From JAGZHZ01 sp965150505 (GTDB lineage Bacteria; Bacillota; Clostridia; Lachnospirales; Lachnospiraceae): DNA of 16,898 bases. Location of the stretch: positions 1-16,898 of the forward strand of contig CBCTVZ010000046.1 in the NCBI GenBank assembly GCA_965150505.1, in the 5' to 3' direction. Shown here piece after piece: positions 1 through 7,040 of the stretch. The notes under the pieces are model-generated. The model ran no database searches. It had not been told where the DNA came from and saw only the letters and a list, made by a program, of their open reading frames with translations. The position numbers were made by a program, and so were the translations under genes. Numbering within the stretch: position 1 is the first letter of the stretch; each line of letters begins with the position of its first letter.

Positions 1-365
1 CAGTGAATTTCTGCCCCATTTAACACGAGATGAACTTCATCCTCTTTCTCAGCATCGATCAAAATCTGACCGTCAGAGATTTGACCTGAGATAACATATG
101 TACCAGCTGTCTCAATTTTCAGTATCTGATCTTCCCACTGTGCACCTTTTCCATCAATCTGTGCTTCTTCGCCTTCCAATGTGATAAAAACAGAATCATC
201 TCCCCATTCTGCCGAATATTTCTCTGACAGATCTTCTTGTGTAGTAATCTGTTTTTCATAACTAAAAACCTTGATCTCTCCAACATTGCTGAAACCATAT
301 CCCAATATCACAGTTGCGGCTATACTCCATACGAAAGCTGTCTGTATCTTATTCTTTTTTGTCAT
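1..365 (-). CDS. Carbohydrate-binding (Cthe_2159-like) surface protein, partial
   Basis: Only the first 121 codons are in the window; the gene continues past base 1. The start is the ATG at 365-363, preceded by an AGGAGG site at 373-378 that lies over the end of the upstream gene. The N-terminus has basic residues (MTKKNK) and then a hydrophobic helix at about residues 9-25, so it is a signal peptide or membrane anchor. From about residue 50 the protein shows a pattern I associate with the Cthe_2159 (DUF4353) beta-helix family: an ISL/IEG-type strand, then TYVISGQISDGQILIDA and VHLVLNGAEIH. The founding member of that family binds acidic plant polysaccharide; the ligand here is unknown. It lies 11 bases downstream of the DUF4956 gene, so it is probably the third gene of that operon. 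Confident as a real gene, moderately confident on family. Confidence 0.75.
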   Translation of the reverse strand, partial: MTKKNKIQTAFVWSIAATVILGYGFSNVGEIKVFSYEKQITTQEDLSEKYSAEWGDDSVFITLEGEEAQIDGKGAQWEDQILKIETAGTYVISGQISDGQILIDAEKEDEVHLVLNGAEIH

Positions 366-376
366 ACAAATACCTC

Positions 377-1051
377 CTATAATTCTTCTCGACTGTCCGG
401 AAAATGCCCACACGTAATTGACAGATTACCATTTCTGCAGCGAAGTTTATCTATCAGTTCTTTTTCTTTTTTTTCCTCTTTTATTTGAATCTCATACTGT
501 AATTCATACAGACTCCCCATATTTGTTGTTTTTACTCTTAATAATTTCACATATTGTGTATATTGCTGAAATAAATCATCAAAAATATCGGTATAATCTA
601 AATTTTCTGGAATTGTAATTTTTAATTCCTTTTTTATTTCTTTTCCTCTTCCAAATGGAAGTGTGATACAAATTATAACCACCACTCCAACTAAAATTAC
701 AAAAATAACAGATACGCCCAGATATCCCATTCCTGTTGCTAATCCTACTGCCATTGCCAAAAAAATACTTGTGATTTCTCTCGAATTTCCAGGCATTGAC
801 CGAAAACGCACCAAGCTGAAAGCGCCCATCACTGCAACCCCTGTTCCTAAGTTTCCATTTACCATCATAATAATCATCTGTACAATCACAGGAAGCAAAA
901 TCAACGTAACCAAAAAATTTTTTGTATAGCAATTTCGATACATATGGATACCGGTCAATCCTAATCCCAGAATGAGAGAAACGGCGGTACAGATAAAAAA
1001 ATTTGAAATAGAAATTCCTGCTTCTGCTGTTGTTAAAATACTTTCAAGCAC
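377..1051 (-). CDS. DUF4956 family integral membrane protein
   Basis: A 224-aa membrane protein. I place the start at the GTG at 1051-1049, because AGGAGG lies 8 bases upstream; a longer open frame to 1159 exists but runs deep inside the upstream gene. Membrane helices are seen at about residues 14-37, 45-65 and 95-140 (probably two there), followed by a charged cytoplasmic tail of about 85 residues ending in a Lys/Glu-rich stretch. Between the second and third helices is the motif AFSLVRFRSMPGNSREI (about 76-92), which matches the conserved RFR block of the DUF4956 family. No biochemical function is established for the family that I know of. It overlaps the upstream VTC gene by 8 bases, implying translational coupling. 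In related genomes DUF4956 and VTC-domain genes are often adjacent, so I infer the two proteins act together at the membrane. Confidence 0.85.
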   Translation of the reverse strand: MLESILTTAEAGISISNFFICTAVSLILGLGLTGIHMYRNCYTKNFLVTLILLPVIVQMIIMMVNGNLGTGVAVMGAFSLVRFRSMPGNSREITSIFLAMAVGLATGMGYLGVSVIFVILVGVVVIICITLPFGRGKEIKKELKITIPENLDYTDIFDDLFQQYTQYVKLLRVKTTNMGSLYELQYEIQIKEEKKEKELIDKLRCRNGNLSITCGHFPDSREEL

Positions 1052-1772
1052 AATTTTGTCCTCCTTGCTGTGTAAATTTAGGTAAGATATAATTCTGATA
1101 GCAAATGCCGTATTTTGAAAATGAAACAGGATATATCCGAAGTTTTCCAAAAATTTCACTCATCCATACCGGCATTGCTCCAGGAATTTTTACTTCCATC
1201 AAAATCTCATTTTTATCTATGATCTCTGTTCCATAACTTCCTTTGCAAAGATCAAAATTTTCAGTCCGAAAACGAATTTTCTGATCAAATGTGACACGAA
1301 GATCAGGCGTTTCTTTTTGGAACAATGCCACCCTATCATATGCAATATATACTGCTGGCTGTAAAGCTTCATATCGATGAAGCACCCAATCAATTTCATC
1401 CATAATCTGGCTATTGATTCCTGTCGGTATTCCATTTTCTAAATATTTCATAGCTCTTTCATCAGTCATGGAAACTCTTCTTTTGTACACAATTCCTTTA
1501 AATTTTTTCTTGATTTCCAGAAAAACATCATCTTTTTTTTCTGGAATCCCATAGCTGCGTAATCTCAATTTTTCTTTATAAATCGGTTTTTCTAAAGACT
1601 GTCGAATCATCTGAAAATCTGGCGTGTCATAATAAATATTACAGATCGTATGAAAACCATACTGATCTTCTTCCATTCTTTTGTTCAATTCTTCTCTCAG
1701 CTTCTTGTATTGTTCGGTCTTTAACATATACTTTTTTTCATATCGTTTAAAATTTTCCTGATATGCTTCCAT
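1044..1772 (-). CDS. VTC/CYTH-domain polyphosphate-polymerase-like protein
   Basis: 242 residues, the full length of a stand-alone VTC domain (triphosphate tunnel fold). Visible tunnel motifs in order: RYEKKYML (10-17), IYYDT (46-50), KEKLRLRS (66-73), the basic strand EIKKKFKGIVYKRR (86-99), YDR (145-147), RVTFD (159-163), the metal-binding-type strand LMEVK (191-195), and the closing SKY (219-221). All the expected acidic and basic positions appear intact, so catalytic activity is plausible. In yeast the VTC4 homologue makes polyphosphate from ATP; bacterial relatives are mostly uncharacterised, so polyphosphate synthesis is inference. There is no signal peptide, so the domain should be cytoplasmic. 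The start is the ATG at 1772-1770 with GAGGTG upstream. It is the first gene of the operon with the DUF4956 and Cthe_2159-like genes. Confidence 0.88.
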   Translation of the reverse strand: MEAYQENFKRYEKKYMLKTEQYKKLREELNKRMEEDQYGFHTICNIYYDTPDFQMIRQSLEKPIYKEKLRLRSYGIPEKKDDVFLEIKKKFKGIVYKRRVSMTDERAMKYLENGIPTGINSQIMDEIDWVLHRYEALQPAVYIAYDRVALFQKETPDLRVTFDQKIRFRTENFDLCKGSYGTEIIDKNEILMEVKIPGAMPVWMSEIFGKLRIYPVSFSKYGICYQNYILPKFTQQGGQNCA

Positions 1773-1981
1773 CTTTTCACCTCTTATTTTCCTTGCTGTT
1801 TTATAGATTCATGATTAGCTGATCTATGTATACGCCAAGTATATAACGTAATCCTGAAATTACTCTTAAATTCTTTTTTTCCTGTAAAATAATTCTTTCA
1901 GTTTATTTTCAGTGTGATATGATATAATAAATTGTTAAAAAATAAATTGTGGTGTTCATAGAAAGAAATGAGGCATTCTAT
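1773..1981. promoter_or_regulatory. Divergent intergenic region of VTC operon and two-component genes
   Basis: This AT-rich gap separates the minus-strand VTC operon from the plus-strand response regulator. For the plus strand there is an extended -10, TGATATAAT at 1920-1928, without a good -35. For the minus strand the only -10-like sequence near the VTC gene is TATAAA at about 1798-1803, with no convincing -35, so that promoter may need an activator. Shared control by the divergent response regulator is inferred from the layout; no operator repeats were recognised. Confidence 0.5.
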
Positions 1982-2659
1982 ATGAATTTATTGATTGTAG
2001 AAGATGAGGTACGTCTTGCTGACGCACTAGAAGAAATTATGAAAGAACAAAAATATATGGCTGATGTTGTCTATAATGGAAAAGACGGTCTTTATTATGC
2101 GCAGAATCATGCTTATGACGTCATTATTCTAGATGTCATGCTTCCAGGAATAAATGGATTTGATTTAGTTCATAAACTTCGCAGTTCCCATATTGCCACA
2201 CCTGTTTTAATGCTGACAGCAAAAGATGATGTACACGATAAAATTGCTGGTCTTGACAGCGGCGCTGATGACTATATGACGAAACCTTTTATCCCTGAAG
2301 AATTGTTAGCAAGAATTCGCGCACTGACAAGAAGACAAGGAGATGTCATTTTAGAAGAACAACAATTTTTAGATCTTACTCTTCATCTCTCTACCTGTGA
2401 TTTGAGCTGCGGTTCAAAATCTATTCATCTCAGCTATAAAGAATTTGAAATTTTAAAGCTTTTGATGGCAAATCAAAAATCCATCCTTTCAAAAGAACTA
2501 TTGATTTCTAAAGTGTGGGGAAACGATTCCGATGCGGAAGATAATAATGTTGAAGCGTATATTTCTTTTCTCAGAAAAAAAATTGCCTTTCTCGGATCAT
2601 GTGTGGCTATCAGCACAATCCGTAAATTCGGCTATCGTCTGGAGGGACCAAATACATGA
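1982..2659 (+). CDS. OmpR/PhoB-family response regulator
   Basis: 225 residues. The receiver domain (1-115) begins MNLLIVEDEVRLA and has the acidic pair E7/D8, the phosphorylation site D51 (IILDVMLPG), T79 (MLTAKDD) and K101 (YMTKPF), so it looks fully functional. The C-terminal half (about 130-225) is a winged-helix DNA-binding domain, with LSYKEFEILKLL and the recognition-helix region NNVEAYISFLRKK. I chose the ATG at 1982 because GAGG lies 8 bases upstream and the receiver domain begins exactly there; an upstream in-frame start at 1949 would add 11 unrelated residues. It overlaps the kinase gene by 4 bases (ATGA). Likely target, from position, is the divergent VTC/DUF4956 operon, but that is inference. 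Confidence 0.93.
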   Translation: MNLLIVEDEVRLADALEEIMKEQKYMADVVYNGKDGLYYAQNHAYDVIILDVMLPGINGFDLVHKLRSSHIATPVLMLTAKDDVHDKIAGLDSGADDYMTKPFIPEELLARIRALTRRQGDVILEEQQFLDLTLHLSTCDLSCGSKSIHLSYKEFEILKLLMANQKSILSKELLISKVWGNDSDAEDNNVEAYISFLRKKIAFLGSCVAISTIRKFGYRLEGPNT

Positions 2660-3903
2660 TAAAAAAATTACGTAAAAAATTTATTCTGATTAACATGAGT
2701 CTCATTTTTCTTATACTTATAATTGTATTTGGAATATTAATCTTTTTTCAGGTCAAACGTTTGAAGGGGGATATCAGTGCCCGAATGAATATGGTACTTG
2801 ATCACCCATATGGCTATCAAGACGATTTCAAAGGAAATATGGCAAATATTCCCTCTCCTGGTCCTACTAGTTTTATTCCTGTATATATGGTTTTTGTCAC
2901 GGAAGATGGAATGATTGTATATCAGGAGTCAAATTCTTCAACCCTTTCCTCTGATTTATTAAAAGATGCTGTAGAGGCAACTCTAAACAGTTCAAATTAT
3001 GCCGGTGTCTTAAAGCAGTTTCAAATTCGTTTTTTAAAGCGTTACACACCAGAGGGAATCCGTCTTGCCTTTGTGGAGCTTGATTACGAAAAGAGTTCTA
3101 TCTATTCTTTGCTCTTTCTGTGTACTGCTGTATTGACATTAGCATTGATTGCCTTTTTTTTTATCACTCTTTTTCTTTCCAAATGGGTTCTTCGTCCTGT
3201 TGAAAAAGCATGGATGCAGCAAAACCAATTTGTGGCAGATGCGTCTCATGAGTTAAAAACACCATTAACTGTCATACTTGCCAATTTAAACATCATTTTA
3301 ACTCATCCAAATGATACCATTCAAAAACAGATAAAATGGATTGAAAATACATATGCAGAATCTGAACGAATGAAAAAGCTTGTCGATCAACTTCTATTTC
3401 TTGCAAAATCTGATGCTGTACAGATTCCTGCTACATTTGCTTCTTTTCATTTAAGTGATGCGGCGTGGAGTTGTCTGCTGCCATTTGAATCAATTGCCTT
3501 TGAAAAAAAAATCAATATTATTGAAGAAATTTCTCCTAATATATGGATCTATGGAAACGAAGAACAGCTAAAACAGCTGATGGTCATCTTAATCGATAAT
3601 GCCTGCAAATATACTTCTGCTCAAGGAACAGTACGCTTTCGTCTGTATTCTGAACAAAATAAAGTTTTTCTTAAAGTTTCCAATACAGGAGATCCCATCC
3701 CTCCTGATGATCTAGAACATATTTTTGAACGTTTTTACCGTTCTGATAAATCTCGGGTATATCAAAATGGCGGCTATGGTCTTGGACTAACCATAGCGCA
3801 AACCATTGTTGAAAAGCATCATGGAAAAATTCAAGTTTTCAGTACAGCAGAAGAAGGAACCATTTTTTCTGTCTCACTTCCACTGGAAAATAAAAAAATT
3901 TAA
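2656..3903 (+). CDS. Sensor histidine kinase, partner of the upstream regulator
   Basis: 415 residues. Membrane helices at about 9-31 and 150-175 flank an extracellular sensor region of about 118 residues, which has no family I recognise. The second helix runs almost directly into the dimerisation helix (SKWVLRPVEKAW), so there is little or no HAMP linker. The catalytic core has the H-box FVADASHELKTPL with phospho-acceptor H198, an N-box (LIDNACKYT, about 310-318), an F-box (IFERFYRSDKS) and a G-box (GGYGLGLTIA). It starts inside the stop codon of the response regulator, so the two are translationally coupled. Its stop codon overlaps the stop of the convergent minus-strand gene, leaving no room for a terminator between them. 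Confidence 0.93.
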   Translation: MIKKLRKKFILINMSLIFLILIIVFGILIFFQVKRLKGDISARMNMVLDHPYGYQDDFKGNMANIPSPGPTSFIPVYMVFVTEDGMIVYQESNSSTLSSDLLKDAVEATLNSSNYAGVLKQFQIRFLKRYTPEGIRLAFVELDYEKSSIYSLLFLCTAVLTLALIAFFFITLFLSKWVLRPVEKAWMQQNQFVADASHELKTPLTVILANLNIILTHPNDTIQKQIKWIENTYAESERMKKLVDQLLFLAKSDAVQIPATFASFHLSDAAWSCLLPFESIAFEKKINIIEEISPNIWIYGNEEQLKQLMVILIDNACKYTSAQGTVRFRLYSEQNKVFLKVSNTGDPIPPDDLEHIFERFYRSDKSRVYQNGGYGLGLTIAQTIVEKHHGKIQVFSTAEEGTIFSVSLPLENKKI

Positions 3904-4448
3904 TTTGTTTTTAAATCTTCCGCAACCATGACTCCGGCCTTAAATCCCATAATCATCAGTTCTAACATCTGAGCATCCACATTGCGATATTTCAAAAAGT
4001 AATAAAAGGTATCCAGATAGTTTAAGAATCCCTTTTTATGTTCCTCGCTCAGCGCCGCTCCTTTTCCGCTTCCCACCAGAAAATAGGCAATTCTGGAGAA
4101 GGCAAATTTTTCATTTATAAATGCCAACACTTCACTTTGATTTGGATTTTCCAGCGTCTGAAGCGGTTTCCTGCGCAAAAACCAAAATGTCTCATACGAT
4201 ATGGATTTCATATCATTGATATGATCCACTTTATGGAACTGCTTCTGTCTGGAAATATCACTGTAATAGTCCAGTACGGTGTGCATAAGAATCACTTCAT
4301 CAATACGAACTTTCTGCTCTATGCCAGCGCTTTTTAAAAATTCCTTGATCTCCTGATATAAAACACGATACCGGTTCATCACCTGATTTTCTGTAAACTC
4401 CTCTAAAATATTCCGATAATTGATATAAACATTTTCTATATTATTCAT
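3900..4448 (-). CDS. Unrecognised 182-aa protein downstream of RelA/SpoT-like gene
   Basis: I do not recognise the family. The protein looks soluble and mostly helical, with no signal peptide or membrane segment. Visible landmarks are RIDEVILMHTVLDYYSD (about 44-60), the aromatic/basic stretch SYETFWFLRRKP (about 83-94), FINEKFAFSRIAYFLVG (about 105-121) and a C-terminal tyrosine-rich helix. I prefer the ATG at 4448, since GGAAGTG lies 6 bases upstream; the in-frame ATG at 4463 lacks a site. The start lies inside the 3' end of the 75-aa gene (8-base overlap), so the two are coupled and probably functionally linked. The stop at 3900-3902 overlaps the kinase stop on the other strand. Confidence 0.72.
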   Translation of the reverse strand: MNNIENVYINYRNILEEFTENQVMNRYRVLYQEIKEFLKSAGIEQKVRIDEVILMHTVLDYYSDISRQKQFHKVDHINDMKSISYETFWFLRRKPLQTLENPNQSEVLAFINEKFAFSRIAYFLVGSGKGAALSEEHKKGFLNYLDTFYYFLKYRNVDAQMLELMIMGFKAGVMVAEDLKTN

Positions 4449-4668
4449 AAATATCACTTCCATTTAACTTTAAAATTTCAAAAGAAAATTTCGTCTTCAC
4501 AAAATCGCTATATTCTGAAAACTCTTTCTCCTCTAAAGTTCCCTGCTGTACCTGATATGTATTGCGCAACAGATGCTGTTTGATCTTCCCATCATAGATT
4601 GCCTGTGCCATTCGCTCTGCTGATAATTCTGCTTCTTCCGAGATTCCCAGTTTTCTTGTTCCTGTCAT
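4441..4668 (-). CDS. Unrecognised 75-aa protein
   Basis: A short, acidic, probably helical protein with no membrane segment and no family I can name. It begins MTGTRKLGISEEAEL and contains a likely helix ERMAQAIYDGKIKQHLL. I chose the ATG at 4668-4666 because GGAGG is 5 bases upstream; the ATG at 4680 would sit ahead of that site with no site of its own. Its 3' end overlaps the 182-aa gene by 8 bases. The gap of about 70 bases to the RelA/SpoT-like gene upstream holds no clear terminator, so the three genes may share a transcript. A small regulator or partner of the neighbouring proteins is possible but unproven. Confidence 0.65.
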   Translation of the reverse strand: MTGTRKLGISEEAELSAERMAQAIYDGKIKQHLLRNTYQVQQGTLEEKEFSEYSDFVKTKFSFEILKLNGSDIYE

Positions 4669-4741
4669 CCTGTCCTCCATAAATATATTTAAACACTTTT
4701 CATTACTTAGATCTATCTTTCTATTTTCTTAAAGATATCTC

Positions 4742-5653
4742 CTACTCATTCAACACACTCTTAATCGCATCTTCCACTGTCAAAATCTTTTTTAGGTCAA
4801 CCGGATGAAGATCTCCGTCAAACGTATTTTCCATTATTTTATGATTGACAACAGAATCTTTTCTCTGAAAAGCCTGATCCGGCACTACCTGAAGCCTCTT
4901 ATAAAAAGATGCCATCTCATCTCCCATACCGGAAAGTCTGTTTAAAAGTTCAGAAAATTCATTCAGCATCGGATCATCTTTTTTATATGGATAGATAATG
5001 TGATGATCAATCTCGCCCCATCCTTCTTCAAACAACGTTCTAATCTGGATTTCAATATATACGCCTTCATACTTTACAATATAATGTACAGACCGATAAT
5101 GCTTCTGATCTAAAATATTGTCTCTGGAAATCCAGTTAAAATAAATATCGGCATAATCTCCCAATCTCATATGAACTTTTGGAGGTTCTACAATACAGCC
5201 ATCCGTCTCGTCCGAATAATCTTTGATGCAGTCTTTTACATACTTTCTTGGATCATTCTGAAAATGACTGATTAAATATTTATGAAAAACTACCCAGTCT
5301 TCACGATACAAAAGAAGTCCCCTGACCCCAATGAGATCCATCACAAATTTTGTATAGTTTTCCTTTGTGAGAGAACGATATTTCATATAATTTTCTTTTC
5401 TTTTTCTGATAATCTTTTCCAAAAGATGCTCTGGATCTTTCATTCTGCTTCGATATGACTGAAGTCCCGTCTCTTTTTCTCGATACATAAAAAATTCGGC
5501 AATAAATTGTCTTCGGATCTTATCATATTTTGGTATTTTGCTTTGATAATCTCGTGCGATCTCAAGCAAATCCTCCCATGACAGACCGGCTTCCCGAAAT
5601 TCTTCTTCGGAAATATTATATTTCTTCAAAAATTCTTCCCTTGTTAAATTCAA
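4742..5653 (-). CDS. RelA/SpoT-domain (p)ppGpp synthetase, 303 aa
   Basis: A synthetase-only member of the RelA/SpoT family: transfer of pyrophosphate from ATP to GDP/GTP to make the alarmone. Motifs in order: RMKDPEHL (70-77, the RxKD signature), DLIGVR (106-111), HYRSVHY (185-191), and EIQIRT with W212, E214 and H217 following. These are the substrate and Mg-binding blocks, so it looks active. There is no HD hydrolase domain and no TGS/ACT region. It is longer than the small RelQ/RelP type (about 210 aa): an N-terminal helical region of about 50 residues, about 35 extra residues between DLIGVR and HYRSVH, and a C-terminal tail of about 50. The start is TTG at 5653-5651 behind GGGGTGAG; no in-frame ATG fits before the domain. 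Downstream are two unknown coupled genes. Confidence 0.85.
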   Translation of the reverse strand: MNLTREEFLKKYNISEEEFREAGLSWEDLLEIARDYQSKIPKYDKIRRQFIAEFFMYREKETGLQSYRSRMKDPEHLLEKIIRKRKENYMKYRSLTKENYTKFVMDLIGVRGLLLYREDWVVFHKYLISHFQNDPRKYVKDCIKDYSDETDGCIVEPPKVHMRLGDYADIYFNWISRDNILDQKHYRSVHYIVKYEGVYIEIQIRTLFEEGWGEIDHHIIYPYKKDDPMLNEFSELLNRLSGMGDEMASFYKRLQVVPDQAFQRKDSVVNHKIMENTFDGDLHPVDLKKILTVEDAIKSVLNE

Positions 5654-5734
5654 AATCTCACCCCAAAATCTTTTTATAATTTTTTCTGTCCCTTATTTAT
5701 TTACATTCGTTCTTTATCATCGTTATGCTTGAAA

Positions 5735-5743
5735 AGTATAGCA
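5735..5743 (-). promoter_or_regulatory. Extended -10 promoter for RelA/SpoT-like gene
   Basis: On the minus strand the sequence reads TGCTATACT, an extended -10, about 80 bases ahead of the TTG start. A -35 match is weak. The call rests on the extended -10 alone. Confidence 0.45.
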
Positions 5744-5836
5744 TATTTTCCCTTAATTGACCACTTAATTTTCGTTTCTCCTTGATCTCTTCCTCTGTTT
5801 TTTCTTTTGATTCTTCTTTTCTTTCCTATGTTTTCA

Positions 5837-5845
5837 TGGTATACT
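5837..5845 (+). promoter_or_regulatory. Extended -10 promoter for M42 peptidase gene
   Basis: TGGTATACT at 5837-5845, 60 bases ahead of the M42 start, without a convincing -35. The predicted leader begins near 5852 and contains two interleaved inverted repeats (GGATC 5852-5856 with GATCC 5870-5874; CGTATT 5860-5865 with AATACG 5875-5880). Confidence 0.45.
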
Positions 5846-5904
5846 TTTATCGGATCTTGCGTATTTTTTGATCCAATACGAATAAAAAAGAAAAGAGGGT
5901 TTTT

Positions 5905-6939
5905 ATGGAAACTTCACAATATGTAGACTATATCTTAGACCAGACCGTATCCATTTTAAACATTGACAGTCCTTCCTCTTACACAAAAGAAGTGACTTCC
6001 TATCTGATTGATACATACCGCGCGATGGGATACCATGCTGTCCATACGGTAAAAGGCGGTGTTCTTGTCGATCTTGGAGGCCGTGACGAAGACAATGCTC
6101 TTGTCATGGAGGCACATGCGGATACACTAGGCGCTATGGTCGCTGAAATCATGGCAAATGGAAGACTTCGCCTGTCCCGCATCGGCGGTATGAATCCAAA
6201 CAACGCAGAAAGCGAAAACTGTCATGTCATCACACGATCAGGAAAAAAATATGAAGGTACTTTTCAGTTAAAAAATGCTTCTATTCATGTAAATCCGGAC
6301 TATAATACAACAGAGAGAACGTATCACACGATGGAACTTGTGCTGGATGAAAATGTAAAAACCAAAGAAGATGTGCTTGCCCTTGGAATCCTGCCTGGAG
6401 ATATCGTATGTTTTGAACCGCGTACCCGCATCACAGACAGCGGATATATCAAAAGCCGTTTTCTTGATGACAAGTTAAGCGTTGGTATTTTGCTTGGATT
6501 TGCCAAATATCTCAAGGAAGAAAATATTGTTCCTGAAAGAAAAATTTATCAGCACATCACTGTTTTTGAGGAAGTAGGCCATGGCGGTTCTTGCATCCCT
6601 TCATGTGCAAAAGAAGTTCTGGCTGTTGATATGGGATGTGTCGGCGACGGACTAAGTTGTACCGAGCATCAGGTTTCAATCTGTGCCGCTGACCGCCAAG
6701 GTCCATATCACTATGAGGTAGTCAGCGCTTTGATTGCGGCGGCTCAAAAACGAAATCTTGACTTTGCTGTCGATATCTATCCATTCTATGGCTCTGATGC
6801 TGAGACAGCGCTGACAGCCGGATATGATATTCGCCATGGTCTGATTGGACCTGGTGTATATGCTTCCCACGGATATGAGAGAAGCCATAAAGACGGTGTC
6901 CTCAACACCTTTTTACTTCTGCTTGAATATCTGGCATAA
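5905..6939 (+). CDS. M42-family metallo-aminopeptidase
   Basis: 344 residues, the normal length for the M42 (glutamyl aminopeptidase/cellulase M, FrvX-like) family of cytoplasmic di-metal aminopeptidases, which form large tetrahedral particles. Expected metal ligands are present: H71 (MEAHADTLG), D188 (RFLDDKLSVG, bridging), E223 (FEEVGHGG, with E222 as general base), D242 (AVDMG) and H322 (ASHGYERSH). The inserted beta domain covers about 80-175. The start ATG at 5905 has an AGAGGG site upstream. It is a single gene with its own promoter and a terminator shared with the convergent aldolase gene. The likely role is trimming peptides from protein breakdown; exact specificity cannot be read from sequence. 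Confidence 0.92.
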   Translation: METSQYVDYILDQTVSILNIDSPSSYTKEVTSYLIDTYRAMGYHAVHTVKGGVLVDLGGRDEDNALVMEAHADTLGAMVAEIMANGRLRLSRIGGMNPNNAESENCHVITRSGKKYEGTFQLKNASIHVNPDYNTTERTYHTMELVLDENVKTKEDVLALGILPGDIVCFEPRTRITDSGYIKSRFLDDKLSVGILLGFAKYLKEENIVPERKIYQHITVFEEVGHGGSCIPSCAKEVLAVDMGCVGDGLSCTEHQVSICAADRQGPYHYEVVSALIAAAQKRNLDFAVDIYPFYGSDAETALTAGYDIRHGLIGPGVYASHGYERSHKDGVLNTFLLLLEYLA

Positions 6940-6975
6940 TTTTTCTTTTTCTCAATCGTAAAACGGGACGACATG

Positions 6976-7022
6976 AAAAACTGACGAAAGAATTTTTATT
7001 TTTCTTCTCTCGTCAGTTTTTT
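6976..7022. terminator. Bidirectional terminator between M42 peptidase and aldolase genes
   Basis: Inverted repeat AAAAACTGACGA (6976-6987) and TCGTCAGTTTTT (7010-7021) with a loop of about 22 bases that can extend the stem (AGAA/TTCT). The T-run follows on the plus strand, and the A-run at the other side gives a U-tract for minus-strand transcripts. It sits between two convergent genes and can serve both. Confidence 0.85.
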
Positions 7023-7040
7023 CTTTTAGACCCATCTGTT

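Noticed and set aside
579..932. Open frames within the DUF4956 gene on both strands
   Set aside because: They are out of frame with a clear multi-helix membrane protein and have no start signals or recognisable domains.
4681..4741. A terminator between the RelA/SpoT gene and the 75-aa gene
   Set aside because: The only inverted repeat is ATCTTT/AAAGAT without a U-run; too weak to call.
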